Source: an uncultured Myxococcales bacterium (GTDB lineage Bacteria; Myxococcota_A; UBA9042). From it: a DNA stretch of 64,000 nt. How positions within the stretch are numbered: position 1 is the first letter of the stretch; each line of letters starts with the position of its first letter. The stretch spans positions 248,001 to 312,000 of the forward strand of contig CAIMLR010000014.1 in NCBI GenBank assembly GCA_903842345.1. Direction: 5' to 3'. Position numbers and translations under genes: made by a program. This document shows, one piece after another, positions 33,311-43,300 of this stretch. Below the pieces are notes generated by a model. It was not told the origin of the DNA. It did not search any database and saw only the letters and a list, made by a program, of their open reading frames with translations.

Positions 33311-35449
33311 GTGCCGATGCCCCGCTTTGCCCTGAAACCCGTCTCCTGCGCGCTGGCGCTTGGCCTGCTGCTGCTGGCGGCGTGCGGTCAAACGCCGACG
33401 ACGACGCCCGACACCGTGACGGACAACGACGCCTTGGACACGGCCTTTGGCTTTGAGGCCAAGGTGCAGGACGTGCCGGTGGTGGAGGAAGACCTGGGTC
33501 CCAAGCCCGACATCGCGCCCGACGTGCTTGTCGACACTGGGACGGCCACCGATGTGCTCGCGGTGGCGGCGCAGACGGCGCCGAGCGTCAAGCTCGGTGG
33601 AACCACGCTGCTGAAGGTCGTTGTCGATCACAAGATTGGCGTCGATGGCGCGCCAAAAGCCACAGAAATTGTTGTGTTTCAAGTCAACGGCAAGCCGCTG
33701 GCGCTGGGTGCCGCGATCGCCGCATCCGCCAAGGACCAGCCGCCGATCGCAATCTGGCAGACCGCCGACGCCGGTGACTACCAGATTGCGGGGGTGCGTC
33801 CCGGCACGGCCAAGCTGACGGTGACGGTCGACGGCGTCGCCAGCCCGGAGATCGCGCTGACGACCGACTGGCCCGATGGCCTCGTGCTGACCGGCGCGAC
33901 GGCGACATACGCCGGTTCGGCCCCGGCCAAGCGGGTCGATGAGGTCGCGCCTGACACGGTAAAGGTCCTCGGCCAACTCTTTGCGCCCGGCGGCGTTGAC
34001 GCGACCGTGCGCTTTCCGGCGAGCGCAGTCTCCGGCGACAGTTTTGAGCTCGGCAAGGCGCCCGCCAAGGGCTCGCTTTCCATCGGCCTCACCATCGTCT
34101 CGCCAGCCGGTCTCAACCAGCCCGCGACGCCGATCGCCGGCCGACTCTGGCTCGACCAGACCGACAAAGGCTACTTCAAGGGCACTTTCCTCGGCCGGAC
34201 GCTCGACCAGACGCCGATCGTCGGCGCGTTCGTCATCGAACGTGACGGCAACTACGGCATCGACGTGCTGGACGAGCCCACGCTCGTGGAGACGTCGAGC
34301 CTTGTCACGCCGGAATCCGATCTCCACGCCAGCCGCGTGTCGGTCAACGCAATCGGCAACGGCAAGGCGCTGCTCACGTGGCGGCGCATCAAGAACGTGA
34401 CGCAATCCGAGATCGCGATGTGGATCATCGACGCCAAGACGGGCCAGACCGTCACGACGTTGCCAGCGCTCGTGCAAGGCAATGTCGGTCCCAAGGGCCA
34501 GCCCAATCCGGCGATCGACCCCGTGTTCGGCTGGGTGACGGCCGCAGTCAGCAACAAGAAGACGCTGCTGGTCTGGGAAGGCAAGAACGGCAAGGACGGC
34601 TTCTCCGTGCCCGCGCCGACGGGCGTGTGGATGCGCGGCCTGGAGGCGGACGGTTCGCTGACCAACACCGGGACATTCGCCGCCAATCTGCCGATCGCCG
34701 TGGGCGACGACGCCTGCAACGGCACCTGCAGCCCGCAGATCGTGACCCTGCCCAATGCGCGCTTTCTCGTGATCTGGTCGCCCACCACGGGCGGCATCCG
34801 CGCCCGACGGGTCGAGGGCGATTTCAGCTTCACGGACAACAATCCGCTGCAGTTGGTCAATCCGCCGGCGACGACGGCGAGCGCGACAGTGCTCGATTCA
34901 ACAATGGGCCTCACGTGGCGCGATCCCACGCTTGGCGCGTTCATGCGCGTCTTCACGATCAACCCGACGGCCATCGGCTCCAGCAATCAGGAAATGACCG
35001 TCGGCGGGGTCACGGCTGACGCGCCCATGCCCGGCATCGGCATCTTTGGCGGCGGATCGCCCGGCTTCCTGGCGTTTGCCCTGGACGGATCGCCCGCGAC
35101 GAACTTGAAAATGCGCCGCGTCGACTTCTCCGGCACGCCCGTGGTCGGCGAGATCACGGTGGACAGCGGCATCGGCAGCATTCGCGCGATGGCCGGCGAG
35201 TCGCCGCAAGTCGTCGTGCTGCAGACCCAGGCCAATCCGACGGACGCCAATCCGCTGCGTGTGCGTAAATTCACGACAACTTCGCCGATCGACGGAGGCA
35301 GCGCGCTGGGACCGATCGTCAACCTCGGCGCCAAGACGACGCTGCCGATCTCGCCCTCGATCTGCTACGTGCCGGAAGTCGACATCTACATCGCGGCGTG
35401 GTCCGGCGACTTCAAATCTGAAGGCGTCTACTTCCAGCGGTTCAGATAA
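33311..35449 (+). CDS. large lipoprotein of unknown function
   Basis: A 712-residue lipoprotein: signal peptide with lipobox LLLLAAC (Cys about 23), then a Thr/Asp/Val-rich linker. An Ig-like beta domain seems to lie at about 70-180 (VKLGGTTLLKVVVDHKIGVDGAPKATEIVVFQVNGKPL). From about 325 on come repeated beta-blades (VNAIGNGKALLTWRR.., TAAVSNKKTLLVWEG.., TLPNARFLVIWSPTTGG..) that suggest a propeller of the kind with an L.VW motif. AGGAG at 33301-33305 lies five bases before the GTG at 33311 and 11 before an ATG at 33317; either could be used. Probably anchored to the outer membrane, as Myxococcota sort lipoproteins. Function unknown. Confidence 0.65.
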   Translation: MPMPRFALKPVSCALALGLLLLAACGQTPTTTPDTVTDNDALDTAFGFEAKVQDVPVVEEDLGPKPDIAPDVLVDTGTATDVLAVAAQTAPSVKLGGTTLLKVVVDHKIGVDGAPKATEIVVFQVNGKPLALGAAIAASAKDQPPIAIWQTADAGDYQIAGVRPGTAKLTVTVDGVASPEIALTTDWPDGLVLTGATATYAGSAPAKRVDEVAPDTVKVLGQLFAPGGVDATVRFPASAVSGDSFELGKAPAKGSLSIGLTIVSPAGLNQPATPIAGRLWLDQTDKGYFKGTFLGRTLDQTPIVGAFVIERDGNYGIDVLDEPTLVETSSLVTPESDLHASRVSVNAIGNGKALLTWRRIKNVTQSEIAMWIIDAKTGQTVTTLPALVQGNVGPKGQPNPAIDPVFGWVTAAVSNKKTLLVWEGKNGKDGFSVPAPTGVWMRGLEADGSLTNTGTFAANLPIAVGDDACNGTCSPQIVTLPNARFLVIWSPTTGGIRARRVEGDFSFTDNNPLQLVNPPATTASATVLDSTMGLTWRDPTLGAFMRVFTINPTAIGSSNQEMTVGGVTADAPMPGIGIFGGGSPGFLAFALDGSPATNLKMRRVDFSGTPVVGEITVDSGIGSIRAMAGESPQVVVLQTQANPTDANPLRVRKFTTTSPIDGGSALGPIVNLGAKTTLPISPSICYVPEVDIYIAAWSGDFKSEGVYFQRFR

Positions 35450-35462
35450 CACGGCTCGCCCC

Positions 35463-35490
35463 TCGACAATCTACAACACCGTACTATCTT
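35463..35490 (+). promoter_or_regulatory. sigma-70-like promoter of the Bat operon
   Basis: TCGACA (35463-35468), a 16-base spacer and TATCTT (35485-35490): five and four matches to the consensus hexamers. It is placed just after the upstream lipoprotein gene's stop and about 100 bases before moxR. Prediction only. Confidence 0.4.
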
Positions 35491-35589
35491 GCCGCCCGCG
35501 CGTGCGCACGCCGGGAATACCGGAACCGCGCTCTACGTTTGACCGCTCAGCGCCACGCTTTTGTTGGCGCCCAAGACAGCCGAGGATTC

Positions 35590-36576
35590 ATGCAGGACAT
35601 TCGCTCGCTCAACGAGATGATTCGCCAGGAGTCGCAGTTCGTCGACCAGTTGCTGGCTGAGACCGGCAAGATCGTCGTGGGCCAAACCCACATGATTGAG
35701 GGCCTGCTGATTGGCCTGCTGACCGGCGGCCACGTGCTGCTGGAAGGCGTGCCGGGCCTCGCCAAGACGCTGACGTGCAAGACGCTGGCGCGGGCGCTCT
35801 CCATCAACTTCCAGCGCATCCAGTTCACGCCGGATCTGCTGCCGGCGGACATCCTGGGCACCCAGGTCTACAATCCGAAAGATCAGACCTTCAAGGTCAA
35901 GCGCGGGCCGATCTTCACGAATCTGGTGCTCGCGGATGAAATCAACCGCGCGCCGGCCAAGGTGCAGTCGGCGCTGCTGGAGGCGATGCAGGAACATCAG
36001 GTGACGATCGCCGACGAGACGTACACGCTCGACGAGCCGTTCCTGGTGCTGGCGACGCAGAATCCGATCGAGCAAGAGGGCACGTATCCGCTGCCGGAAG
36101 CACAGGTTGACCGCTTCATGCTCATGGTGAAGGTCACGTACCCGACCCGCGCCGATGAATTGACGATCCTCAACAACGCGACGTCCGGCTACGTGCCGAC
36201 GCTGAATCCAGTGATCGACGGTCCCGGGCTGATGCGGGCGCGCAAGGTCGTGGAGGACATCCTGATCGACGACAAGCTGAAGCAGTACATCGTCGACATC
36301 GTGTTTGCGACGCGCGAGCCCAAGGCGTACGGCTTGGGGGATCTGAGCGAGTTCATCCAATTCGGCGCGAGCCCACGTGCGTCGATCTTCCTGACGCAGG
36401 CGGCCAAGGCCCACGCGTTCCTGCGCCACCGCGCGTTCGTGATTCCGGAGGACATCAAGGCCGTGGGCTTGGACGTGCTGCGGCACCGCGTCATCCTGAC
36501 GTATCAGGCCGAGGCGGAGAACCTGACGAGTGAAGACGTGGTGCAGCGGATCTTCGACCGCGTCGCCGTTCCGTAA
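35590..36576 (+). CDS. moxR: MoxR-family AAA+ ATPase
   Basis: A 328-residue MoxR-type AAA+ ATPase, first gene of a Bat-type operon and thought to act as a chaperone that activates or inserts the VWA-domain partners encoded after it. Walker A is LLEGVPGLAKT (50-60), Walker B is VLADEINRAP (about 115-125), and the MoxR signature ATQNPIEQEGTYPLPEAQVDRFM is complete. The C-terminal lid ends in VGLDVLRHRVILTYQAEAENL. CGAGG lies five bases before the ATG at 35590. An 80-base gap with two inverted repeats separates it from the next gene. Confidence 0.95.
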   Translation: MQDIRSLNEMIRQESQFVDQLLAETGKIVVGQTHMIEGLLIGLLTGGHVLLEGVPGLAKTLTCKTLARALSINFQRIQFTPDLLPADILGTQVYNPKDQTFKVKRGPIFTNLVLADEINRAPAKVQSALLEAMQEHQVTIADETYTLDEPFLVLATQNPIEQEGTYPLPEAQVDRFMLMVKVTYPTRADELTILNNATSGYVPTLNPVIDGPGLMRARKVVEDILIDDKLKQYIVDIVFATREPKAYGLGDLSEFIQFGASPRASIFLTQAAKAHAFLRHRAFVIPEDIKAVGLDVLRHRVILTYQAEAENLTSEDVVQRIFDRVAVP

Positions 36577-36578
36577 GT

Positions 36579-36593
36579 GCCATCGTCGATGGC
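36579..36593 (+). repeat. inverted repeat after moxR
   Basis: GCCATCG-T-CGATGGC, seven-base arms around one base, begins two bases after the moxR stop codon. It could be a protein-binding site or a mRNA hairpin (GCCAT-CGTCG-ATGGC) affecting relative expression of moxR and the downstream genes. No T-run follows, so it is not a terminator. Confidence 0.4.
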
Positions 36594-36604
36594 GATTGCG
36601 TTAG

Positions 36605-36615
36605 CTGTCTGACAG
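36605..36615 (+). repeat. second short palindrome in the moxR-DUF58 gap
   Basis: CTGTC-T-GACAG, five-base arms around one base, lies 41 bases before the DUF58 start. Together with the repeat at 36579 it makes the gap between these two operon genes look regulatory. Confidence 0.35.
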
Positions 36616-36655
36616 AGCCACCGCTCCAGCGCGTTCGGAAGGTTGCAAAGAGCAC

Positions 36656-37546
36656 ATGACATTGGCCCAGCAAGAGAAGTCGATTTCCCAGCGCGTCCGC
36701 GAGATCGAGATCATCGCGCGCCGTCTCGTCAGCAGCACGCTGGCTGGGCAATACCACGCCGTGTTCAAAGGGCGCGGCATGAGCTTTGACTCCGTGCGCG
36801 AATACCAGCCGGGCGACGACATCCGCACCATCGACTGGAATGTCTCGGCGCGCACCGGCGGCATCTTCGTCAAGCAGTACGTGGAGGAGCGCGAGCTGAC
36901 GGTGCTGCTCGTCGTGGACCTTTCCGAGTCGCAGAAATTCGGCAGCAAGGACAAGTCCAAGCGCGAGCTGGCCGCTGAAATCGCAGCAGTTTTGGCGTTT
37001 TCAGCGATTTCCAACAACGACCGCGTCGGCCTCATCCTCTACACGGACCGCATCGAGCGCTACATCCCGCCCAAGAAGGGCCGCGGCCACGTGATGCGCA
37101 TCGTCCAGGAATTGCTGCGGTTCCAGCCCGCCGGCAAAGGCACGCGCACGGACGTCGCGCTGGACTACGTGGCACGCATCGCCCGCAAGCGCGCAGTCGT
37201 CTTTGTGCTTTCCGATTTCCTCGGCGATGGCTATGACCGTTCGCTGGGCGTGCTCGCTGGCCGCCACGACGTCGTGCCGATTGTCACGGCGGACGAAGTC
37301 GACAAGAAGTGGCCGATTCTGGAAGGGCTGTGGCTGCTGGAAGATCCTGAAACGGCGGAGATTGTGCACTTTGACGCGAACAACGCCGCGAGCGTGCAGG
37401 ACCATTGGCGGCAATCGGCAGTGGCGGAGCGCAAGCGCGAGCAGCTGGCGCGCAAATTTGGCATGGAACCCATTCCGGCAACGGTCGGCATGGACTACCT
37501 GAAGAGCCTCGTGGCGTATTTCCGCCGAAGGGCGGCCCGCCAGTGA
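36656..37546 (+). CDS. DUF58 domain protein of the Bat operon
   Basis: A 296-residue DUF58 protein (VWA-like fold), the usual partner of MoxR in Bat operons. The conserved KGRGMSFDSVREYQPGDDIRTIDWNVSARTGG block, typical of DUF58, is at about 38-70. A VWA-like stretch with VVDLSESQKFGS follows, where the MIDAS pattern is D-L-S-E-S. The later FVLSDFLGDGYDRSL fits the family. No membrane segment. It precedes the BatD-like/RDD gene with a TGATG overlap, so translation is coupled. Role inferred from the neighbourhood: part of a MoxR-VWA assembly system. Confidence 0.92.
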   Translation: MTLAQQEKSISQRVREIEIIARRLVSSTLAGQYHAVFKGRGMSFDSVREYQPGDDIRTIDWNVSARTGGIFVKQYVEERELTVLLVVDLSESQKFGSKDKSKRELAAEIAAVLAFSAISNNDRVGLILYTDRIERYIPPKKGRGHVMRIVQELLRFQPAGKGTRTDVALDYVARIARKRAVVFVLSDFLGDGYDRSLGVLAGRHDVVPIVTADEVDKKWPILEGLWLLEDPETAEIVHFDANNAASVQDHWRQSAVAERKREQLARKFGMEPIPATVGMDYLKSLVAYFRRRAARQ

Positions 37547-39144
37547 TGCGAAACCTCATCTTCCTCATCGTTTTCGCCATCGCGACGCCTGTTTGGGCGG
37601 ACGCGCCTGCGCCTTTGCCAGCCGCCGCGAGTCCGACCTCGAATGCCGCGGACGCCGTGAAGGTTCAGGCCAAGCTGTCCACGACGACGCCGACGTTTGG
37701 CGATTCGCTGGAGCTCGTCGCGACGCTGCAGTATCCCAGCAACTACCGCGTGTTTTTTCCCGCGCGCCCCAACCTCCGGCCGCTGCTCGCGGATCCGGCC
37801 AATCCGGGCAAGTCTGAGCGTCAGGAGGCGGGCGGTCAGGTCACGGAGACGTTCCATGTGCCGCTGCTCGTGGTGCGCGCCGGCCTGCTGCGCACGCCGC
37901 CCATCGAGGTGCCCTTCCACATCGTGACGGCGGGCGGCGGTGCCGGCGAGAGCGGTACCGTGACGATTCCGTCGATGAAGATCGTCGTGAAGAGCCAATT
38001 TGCCAACGACAACAACGTGGCGCCGTCGCCGCTCCCGCAGCCGCGGCCGTTGATTGAAGAGAACGTGCCGCTGGAAATCGCCTTGCTCGTCCTGGCGATG
38101 ATGCTGCTGTCCGGCGGGCTGACCGCGCTGGGGCTGAAAGTCTACAAGCACCGCGCGGCGCTGCTGCGGCCCAAGGCGACGGTGCCGCCGCACATCGTGG
38201 CGATTGGCCGACTGACGGACCTGGAGCGTTCTGGCCGGCTGGCCAATGAGACGCCGCGCGTGGTGGTGGCTGAACTCTCTGAGATCCTGCGCGAATACCT
38301 GGGCGGCCGCTTCCGGTTCTACGCGTTGGACATGACGAGCACGGAACTGCTGGAGCGCGTGAAGGCGCTCGACCTCAAGCTCGTGCGCCTGGAGGAACTC
38401 CAGCGGTTTGCCGACACGTCCGATCTGGTGAAATTCGCCGGCCTTCCAGCGACGCCGGAGGAATTGGCGGAACTGCACCTGTTCGTCCAGGAAGTCGTGC
38501 AGAAGACGATGCAGACGGCTGAGGAGCTCGACCGGCTGCGCGCGGCGGAAACGGCGCGGCTTGCGCAACAGAAGAAGCTGCGGCTGCAGGTGATGGCGCC
38601 GACTGCGCTGCGGGTCCGCGCGTTGGCGATTGACCTGTTGGGCGGCTCGCTGGCGACCTGCGCGCTGGCGCTGCTGGCCATGCGGACGGGCCGGCAGGGC
38701 CTCTTTGACGCCGCGTATGTCCTCTGGTTTGTCTGGCTGGCGCTGCGCGACGCGGTGGGCGGATCGTCGCCTGGCAAGGCCATCACGGGCCTGGAGATCG
38801 CGGCGTTTGAAGTCGAGAGCAACGACGCGCGCCGCGCCTGGAACGACGACGCGCCGCCGGAGGACGCCTCGATTCTCATCGCCAAGATGGCGAGCTGGGG
38901 CGCCAAGCTCAAGCGCAACCTGCTGCTGGCCGTGCCGGGCGCGGGCTTTGTCGCGGAGATTTGGACCGCGCTGGCGCTGCCGGAACAGCGGCGGTTTGGC
39001 GACCAGTGGGCCGGAACGCGCGTAATCGACGGTCGCCACGGGATGCGCAAGGGCAAGCCGGCGTGGTGGCCCGCGGTCGTGGTCGTCCTGCTGGCGGCGA
39101 TCCTCCTGATGGCGCCGTTGGTGCTCGGAGGGCGGCCGGTATGA
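37546..39144 (+). CDS. BatD-like periplasmic domain fused to a membrane RDD domain
   Basis: A 532-residue membrane protein. It has a signal peptide (residues 1-18), then an Ig-like BatD-type periplasmic domain (about 30-170, with VQAKLSTTTPTFGDSLELVATLQYPSNYRVFFP). A membrane helix follows (about 183-205), then a cytosolic helical region with leucine-rich YLGGRFRFYALDMTSTELLERV (about 250-330), typical of the gene after DUF58 in Bat operons. Finally comes an RDD domain (about 360-510), recognised by RALAIDLLGG, VGGSSPGKAITGLEI and FGDQWAGTRVID, with three membrane helices. The RDD fusion is uncommon. Start overlaps the DUF58 stop (TGATG), and its stop overlaps the next start (ATGA). Confidence 0.8.
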   Translation: MRNLIFLIVFAIATPVWADAPAPLPAAASPTSNAADAVKVQAKLSTTTPTFGDSLELVATLQYPSNYRVFFPARPNLRPLLADPANPGKSERQEAGGQVTETFHVPLLVVRAGLLRTPPIEVPFHIVTAGGGAGESGTVTIPSMKIVVKSQFANDNNVAPSPLPQPRPLIEENVPLEIALLVLAMMLLSGGLTALGLKVYKHRAALLRPKATVPPHIVAIGRLTDLERSGRLANETPRVVVAELSEILREYLGGRFRFYALDMTSTELLERVKALDLKLVRLEELQRFADTSDLVKFAGLPATPEELAELHLFVQEVVQKTMQTAEELDRLRAAETARLAQQKKLRLQVMAPTALRVRALAIDLLGGSLATCALALLAMRTGRQGLFDAAYVLWFVWLALRDAVGGSSPGKAITGLEIAAFEVESNDARRAWNDDAPPEDASILIAKMASWGAKLKRNLLLAVPGAGFVAEIWTALALPEQRRFGDQWAGTRVIDGRHGMRKGKPAWWPAVVVVLLAAILLMAPLVLGGRPV

Positions 39145-40280
39145 ACACCTGGAGCTTTGAACATCCCTGGTTCCTGCTGAGCGTCCTCGCGGTCGCCGCC
39201 ATCGCCTGGGCCCGGACGCGCGCGCGGCCCGCAACCGTGCAGGTCTCCAGCGTGGCGATCCTCAAGCAGGTCAAGCCAACGCTGCGCACGCGGCTGCACA
39301 CCCTGCCCGATTGGCTGCGCGGCTTGGCGCTGTGCCTGCTCGTCGTGGCGCTGGCGCGGCCGCAACAAGTCGATACGGAGGAGCTGAGCGCGGAAGGCCT
39401 GGACATCATGATCGCGCTCGACCTCTCGGGCTCCATGAACGCGATCGACATGTCCGACGAGAACATCCAGAAGCTGCACGACGACGGCCGTGAACCGGAC
39501 AATCGCTTTGAGGCGGCGCGGAAGATCCTGAAGGACTTCATCCGCGGCCGGAAATCGGATCGCATCGGGCTTGTGATCTTCGGCTCGGAAGCCTACCTGC
39601 GCTTTCCGCCGACGCTCGACTACATCCGCCTGCTCAACGCGCTCGACCAGCTGGTGCTCGACGACGGCCGGCGCACCAACAACGACCGGCAGAATTGCCA
39701 CAACGACTGCACAATCAACGGCGGCGGCACGGCGATCGGCGACGCGTTGAACCGCGCGTGGATGCGGCTGGACACGTCGCTGGACAAGAACAAGCAGAAG
39801 TCCAAGTCGCGCTCGCGGATGCTGATTCTCATCACCGATGGCAAGCAGGAAGGCGGCAAGCTGGACCCGCTCACGGTGCCCAAATACGTCGCGTCGCTGC
39901 CGGAGAAGGACCGCGTGAAGATCTTCACGTTCCAGGTCGGCTCGGGCAAGGAAACGCGGCTGCCGGCGTATGACCCGATGCGCGGCGCGCCGATTGTCGA
40001 TCGCTTTGGCCACACCGTGTATCAGCGCCCGGAGCGGCCGTTCCCGACGGATCCGGAGCTGTTGGCGCAGATTGCCCAGTTGACCGGCGGACATTTCTAC
40101 GACAGCTACGATGCCAAGAAGTTTGCAAACGACTTCAAGGACTTGGAAAAGACCACGTTCAAGACCAAGGTGCGCACGCACCGCCGCGAGCTGTTCTGGC
40201 CGTGGCTTCTCGTCGGTCTTGGCCTGCTCGCGGTGGAAGTCCTGCTGCGGCGGACGTGGCTGCGGACGATTCCGGGATAG
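39141..40280 (+). CDS. batA: BatA-type VWA-domain membrane protein
   Basis: A 379-residue inner-membrane protein with a periplasmic VWA domain held between two helices (about 8-25 and 60-75, with another near the C-terminus at 352-372). The MIDAS site is complete: DLSGS at 94-98, with the later Thr and Asp in TDGKQEGGK. The family signature is N-terminal WSFEHPWFLL. Bat proteins are linked to aerotolerance and envelope integrity in Bacteroides and Leptospira. Start ATG at 39141 overlaps the previous stop. It should pair with the BatB-like protein that follows. Confidence 0.9.
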   Translation: MNTWSFEHPWFLLSVLAVAAIAWARTRARPATVQVSSVAILKQVKPTLRTRLHTLPDWLRGLALCLLVVALARPQQVDTEELSAEGLDIMIALDLSGSMNAIDMSDENIQKLHDDGREPDNRFEAARKILKDFIRGRKSDRIGLVIFGSEAYLRFPPTLDYIRLLNALDQLVLDDGRRTNNDRQNCHNDCTINGGGTAIGDALNRAWMRLDTSLDKNKQKSKSRSRMLILITDGKQEGGKLDPLTVPKYVASLPEKDRVKIFTFQVGSGKETRLPAYDPMRGAPIVDRFGHTVYQRPERPFPTDPELLAQIAQLTGGHFYDSYDAKKFANDFKDLEKTTFKTKVRTHRRELFWPWLLVGLGLLAVEVLLRRTWLRTIPG

Positions 40281-40307
40281 AAGCTCAACCGTTTCAGGAT
40301 CTTTGCG

Positions 40308-43300
40308 ATGATGTCGGACACCCTCACTTTTGCCAATCCTCAGTTGCTCTGGCTGCTCGCGCCGGTGCTGCTGCTGGCGGCATGGGCGACGGCGCAGCAC
40401 TTCTCAACGCGCAAGATCCTGGAACAGCTGCTCTCGGTGCCGATGATGGCGCGTTTGGCGGCAAGCTGGTCGCCGCAGCGCTCCGTGGCGCGCATCGTGC
40501 TCTGGACGCTGGCGGCGCTGCTGCTGGTGCTGGCGGCGGCGCGGCCGCGCTACGGCCTGCGGGAGACGGAAGTGAGCAACGCCGGGATCGACATCGCCGT
40601 CGTGGTGGACGCGTCCAAGTCCATGCTCGCCAAGGACGTCGTGCCCAATCGCCTCCAAGGCACCGTCCTGGAAATCTCGGCGCTGCTGGACAAGCTCGCG
40701 GGCGGCCGTGTGGCGCTGATTCCGTTCGCCGGCATCCCGTTTGTGCAGTGCCCGCTGACGGCCGATCACGACGTCATTCGCATGTACATGGCCGACCTGA
40801 AGCCGGAGGACTTGCCGGTGGGCGGGACCAATATCGGCCGGGCGATTGGCCTGGCGGTCGAGACGCTGACGGGCGAACGCGAGAAGGCCGAGGCGGAGTC
40901 CCGCGACAACCTGATGGCGCAGTTCCGCGGCTCCAAGAACAAGGCGATCGTGCTGTTCAGCGACGGCGAGGACCATGAAGGCGCAGCCGTGGAGGCGGCA
41001 CAGAAGGCGGCGGAGAAAGGCGTGCGCATCTTCACCGTCGGCGTCGGCACCGCGTCGGGCAATCCGGTGCCGATTCTCGGGCAGGACGGCTCGTCGGTCG
41101 GCTCGCAAAAGGACGAGCAAGGCAACCTGGTCTTCTCCGCGCTCAACATGGACCTGCTGGACAAGATCGCGACCGCGACGGGCGGCAAGTCGTTCCACTA
41201 CGACCGGCAGTCGATTGCGCAGCAGGTGTTCCTGAGCCTGGACGCGCTGGAGAAGGCTGAATACCAGGCGCAGTTCCAGCAGTTGGGCGAGGACCGCTTT
41301 CAGTACCTGCTGGGTCCCGCGCTGCTGCTCTTGCTGATCGAGTGGCTGCTGGGCTCCCGCAAGCGCATCCGCAAGCTGGCGCCGGCGCTGGCGTTGCTTG
41401 CGCTCGCGCTGCCAATGCCCGCCCACGCGCTGCCGTCGTGGCTGCAGCGCGAGAATCCCGATGTGCGCGATGGCCGCGAGCGGCTGGCGGAGAACAAGGC
41501 GGCGGAGGCCGTCAAGGCGTTCCAGACCGCGCAGATGACGCGGCCGGAGCACGCGCTGTTGTGGTACGGCCTGGGCTTGGCGCAGTCGGCGCTGGGTGCG
41601 CGGCAAGATGCGGTGACAAGCTTGTCCCGCGCGCTGGGCGCGGTGAAAGAGCGGGATGCCGCGCTGGAGGCGGACATCCACTATGCGCTGGGGACAACGC
41701 AGCTGCAGTGGGGCCTGACGCTGGAAAAAACCGCGCCCAAGCCTGCCAAGAAGGACAAGGACGCCGAGGAGAAGCCAGCGGAGCAGCCGGAAGCCGGCGA
41801 GGATCCGCTGCCGCACTACCGCGAGGCGGTGAAATCGCTGGAGACGGCGCTGCTGCTGGACCCCAAGCGGACGGAGACGCGCCGCAACCTGGAACTGGCG
41901 CGGCTCTCCGCGTTTCCGCCGTGCCGCTCGCGGGACAAGACCAATGAGCCCAACGACACGCCGGAGCAGGCGGCGCCGCTGGCGTTCGCGGCGGACCAAC
42001 GCGAGCAGGTGCTGGATTTGCGCGCGTGCCCGGAGGATCGCGACATCTTCCGCGTGGAATTGCAGCCGGGCGATCGGTTCAGCGCGACGTTGAAGACCAA
42101 GGCGGACACCAGCCCGGCGGCGGAACCCGATGACCCGCAAGGCGGCGCGACGCCGCCCAAGCTGGGCGTATGGCTGATTGGCCCGGACGGGAAGACCGTG
42201 CTGCGTGGCGCGCCGGAAGGGCAGGCGCCGCTGGACGCGGTGGATTTGGGCAAGGTGGAGCAGGCGACGCCGGTGATGGTCGACGTGCGCAACATCGCGG
42301 AAGTGGAGACGACGTACGACCTGACGCTGAAGCTGCTGCCGGCGTGCGCGCGGATTGAGGATCGCTACGAGCCCAACGACACGTTCGCGACCGCGCGGGC
42401 GGTGACGCTGGGCGAGCCGCTGAAAGGTCGGCTGTGCCCGCTGAACGACGACAACTTCGCGGTGGATCTGCAGCCCGGCCAGGGTCTGATGGTCAAGGCG
42501 AAGACCAAGGTGGACATCGGCGCGGATGCCGTGGTGCTGACGGTGCTCGGTCCTGACGGGCAGCCAGTGGCGGTGAGCCGCAAGAGCCAGGACGGCCAAG
42601 CGGTGCGGTTCGCCCGCGCGCTGGTGGGCGGGCGCTACGTGCTGCAGGTGCGCGGCGGACTGGATACGGAAGCGGATTACGAGGCGGAAGTCGCCGTGCT
42701 GCCGCCGTGCCAGCTGCGCGACGACGCGTACGAGGACAACGACCAGGCGGCGCAGAGCAACCCGCTCGCGACGGAATCGCTGCAGGCGCCGCTGGAAAAC
42801 CTGCAGCTGTGCCCGGGCGACGACGACTGGTACGCGGTGGAGTTGAAGGCAGGCGAGAGCCTGTTTGTCGATCTGGTGGCAGACGTGAAGGAGCTGCCGG
42901 ACGCGCAGGATCTCGCGGGCGCGCTGACCGTGGAAGTGTGGGACGACAAGGGCCAGATTTGGGGGCAGGCGATCGGCGGGCCGGGCGGTGAAACCGTCTC
43001 GCGCACGGCCGCGGTGCTGGCGCCGCCTGCGGGCACCTACCGTGTGCGCGTGACGGGTGGAGGCGTGGCCCCGCCGCATTTCCCGCTGCCGACCCTGCCG
43101 CCGGGTTCAGTCCAGATGGGGCCGGCGCCGCAGCCGCCGCCGGGGCCGAGCATGCCGCAGCCGCCGGGCATCCGCGCGGTGCCCATGCCGCAGGGCCAGC
43201 CGGGCGCGCCACCGATGCCGACAGGCCAGATGCCGGGACAGCCGCCGGCCGCAGCGCCGACGCCCATTGCGCACGTGATGCTGCCGGCCAATCTGCCCGC

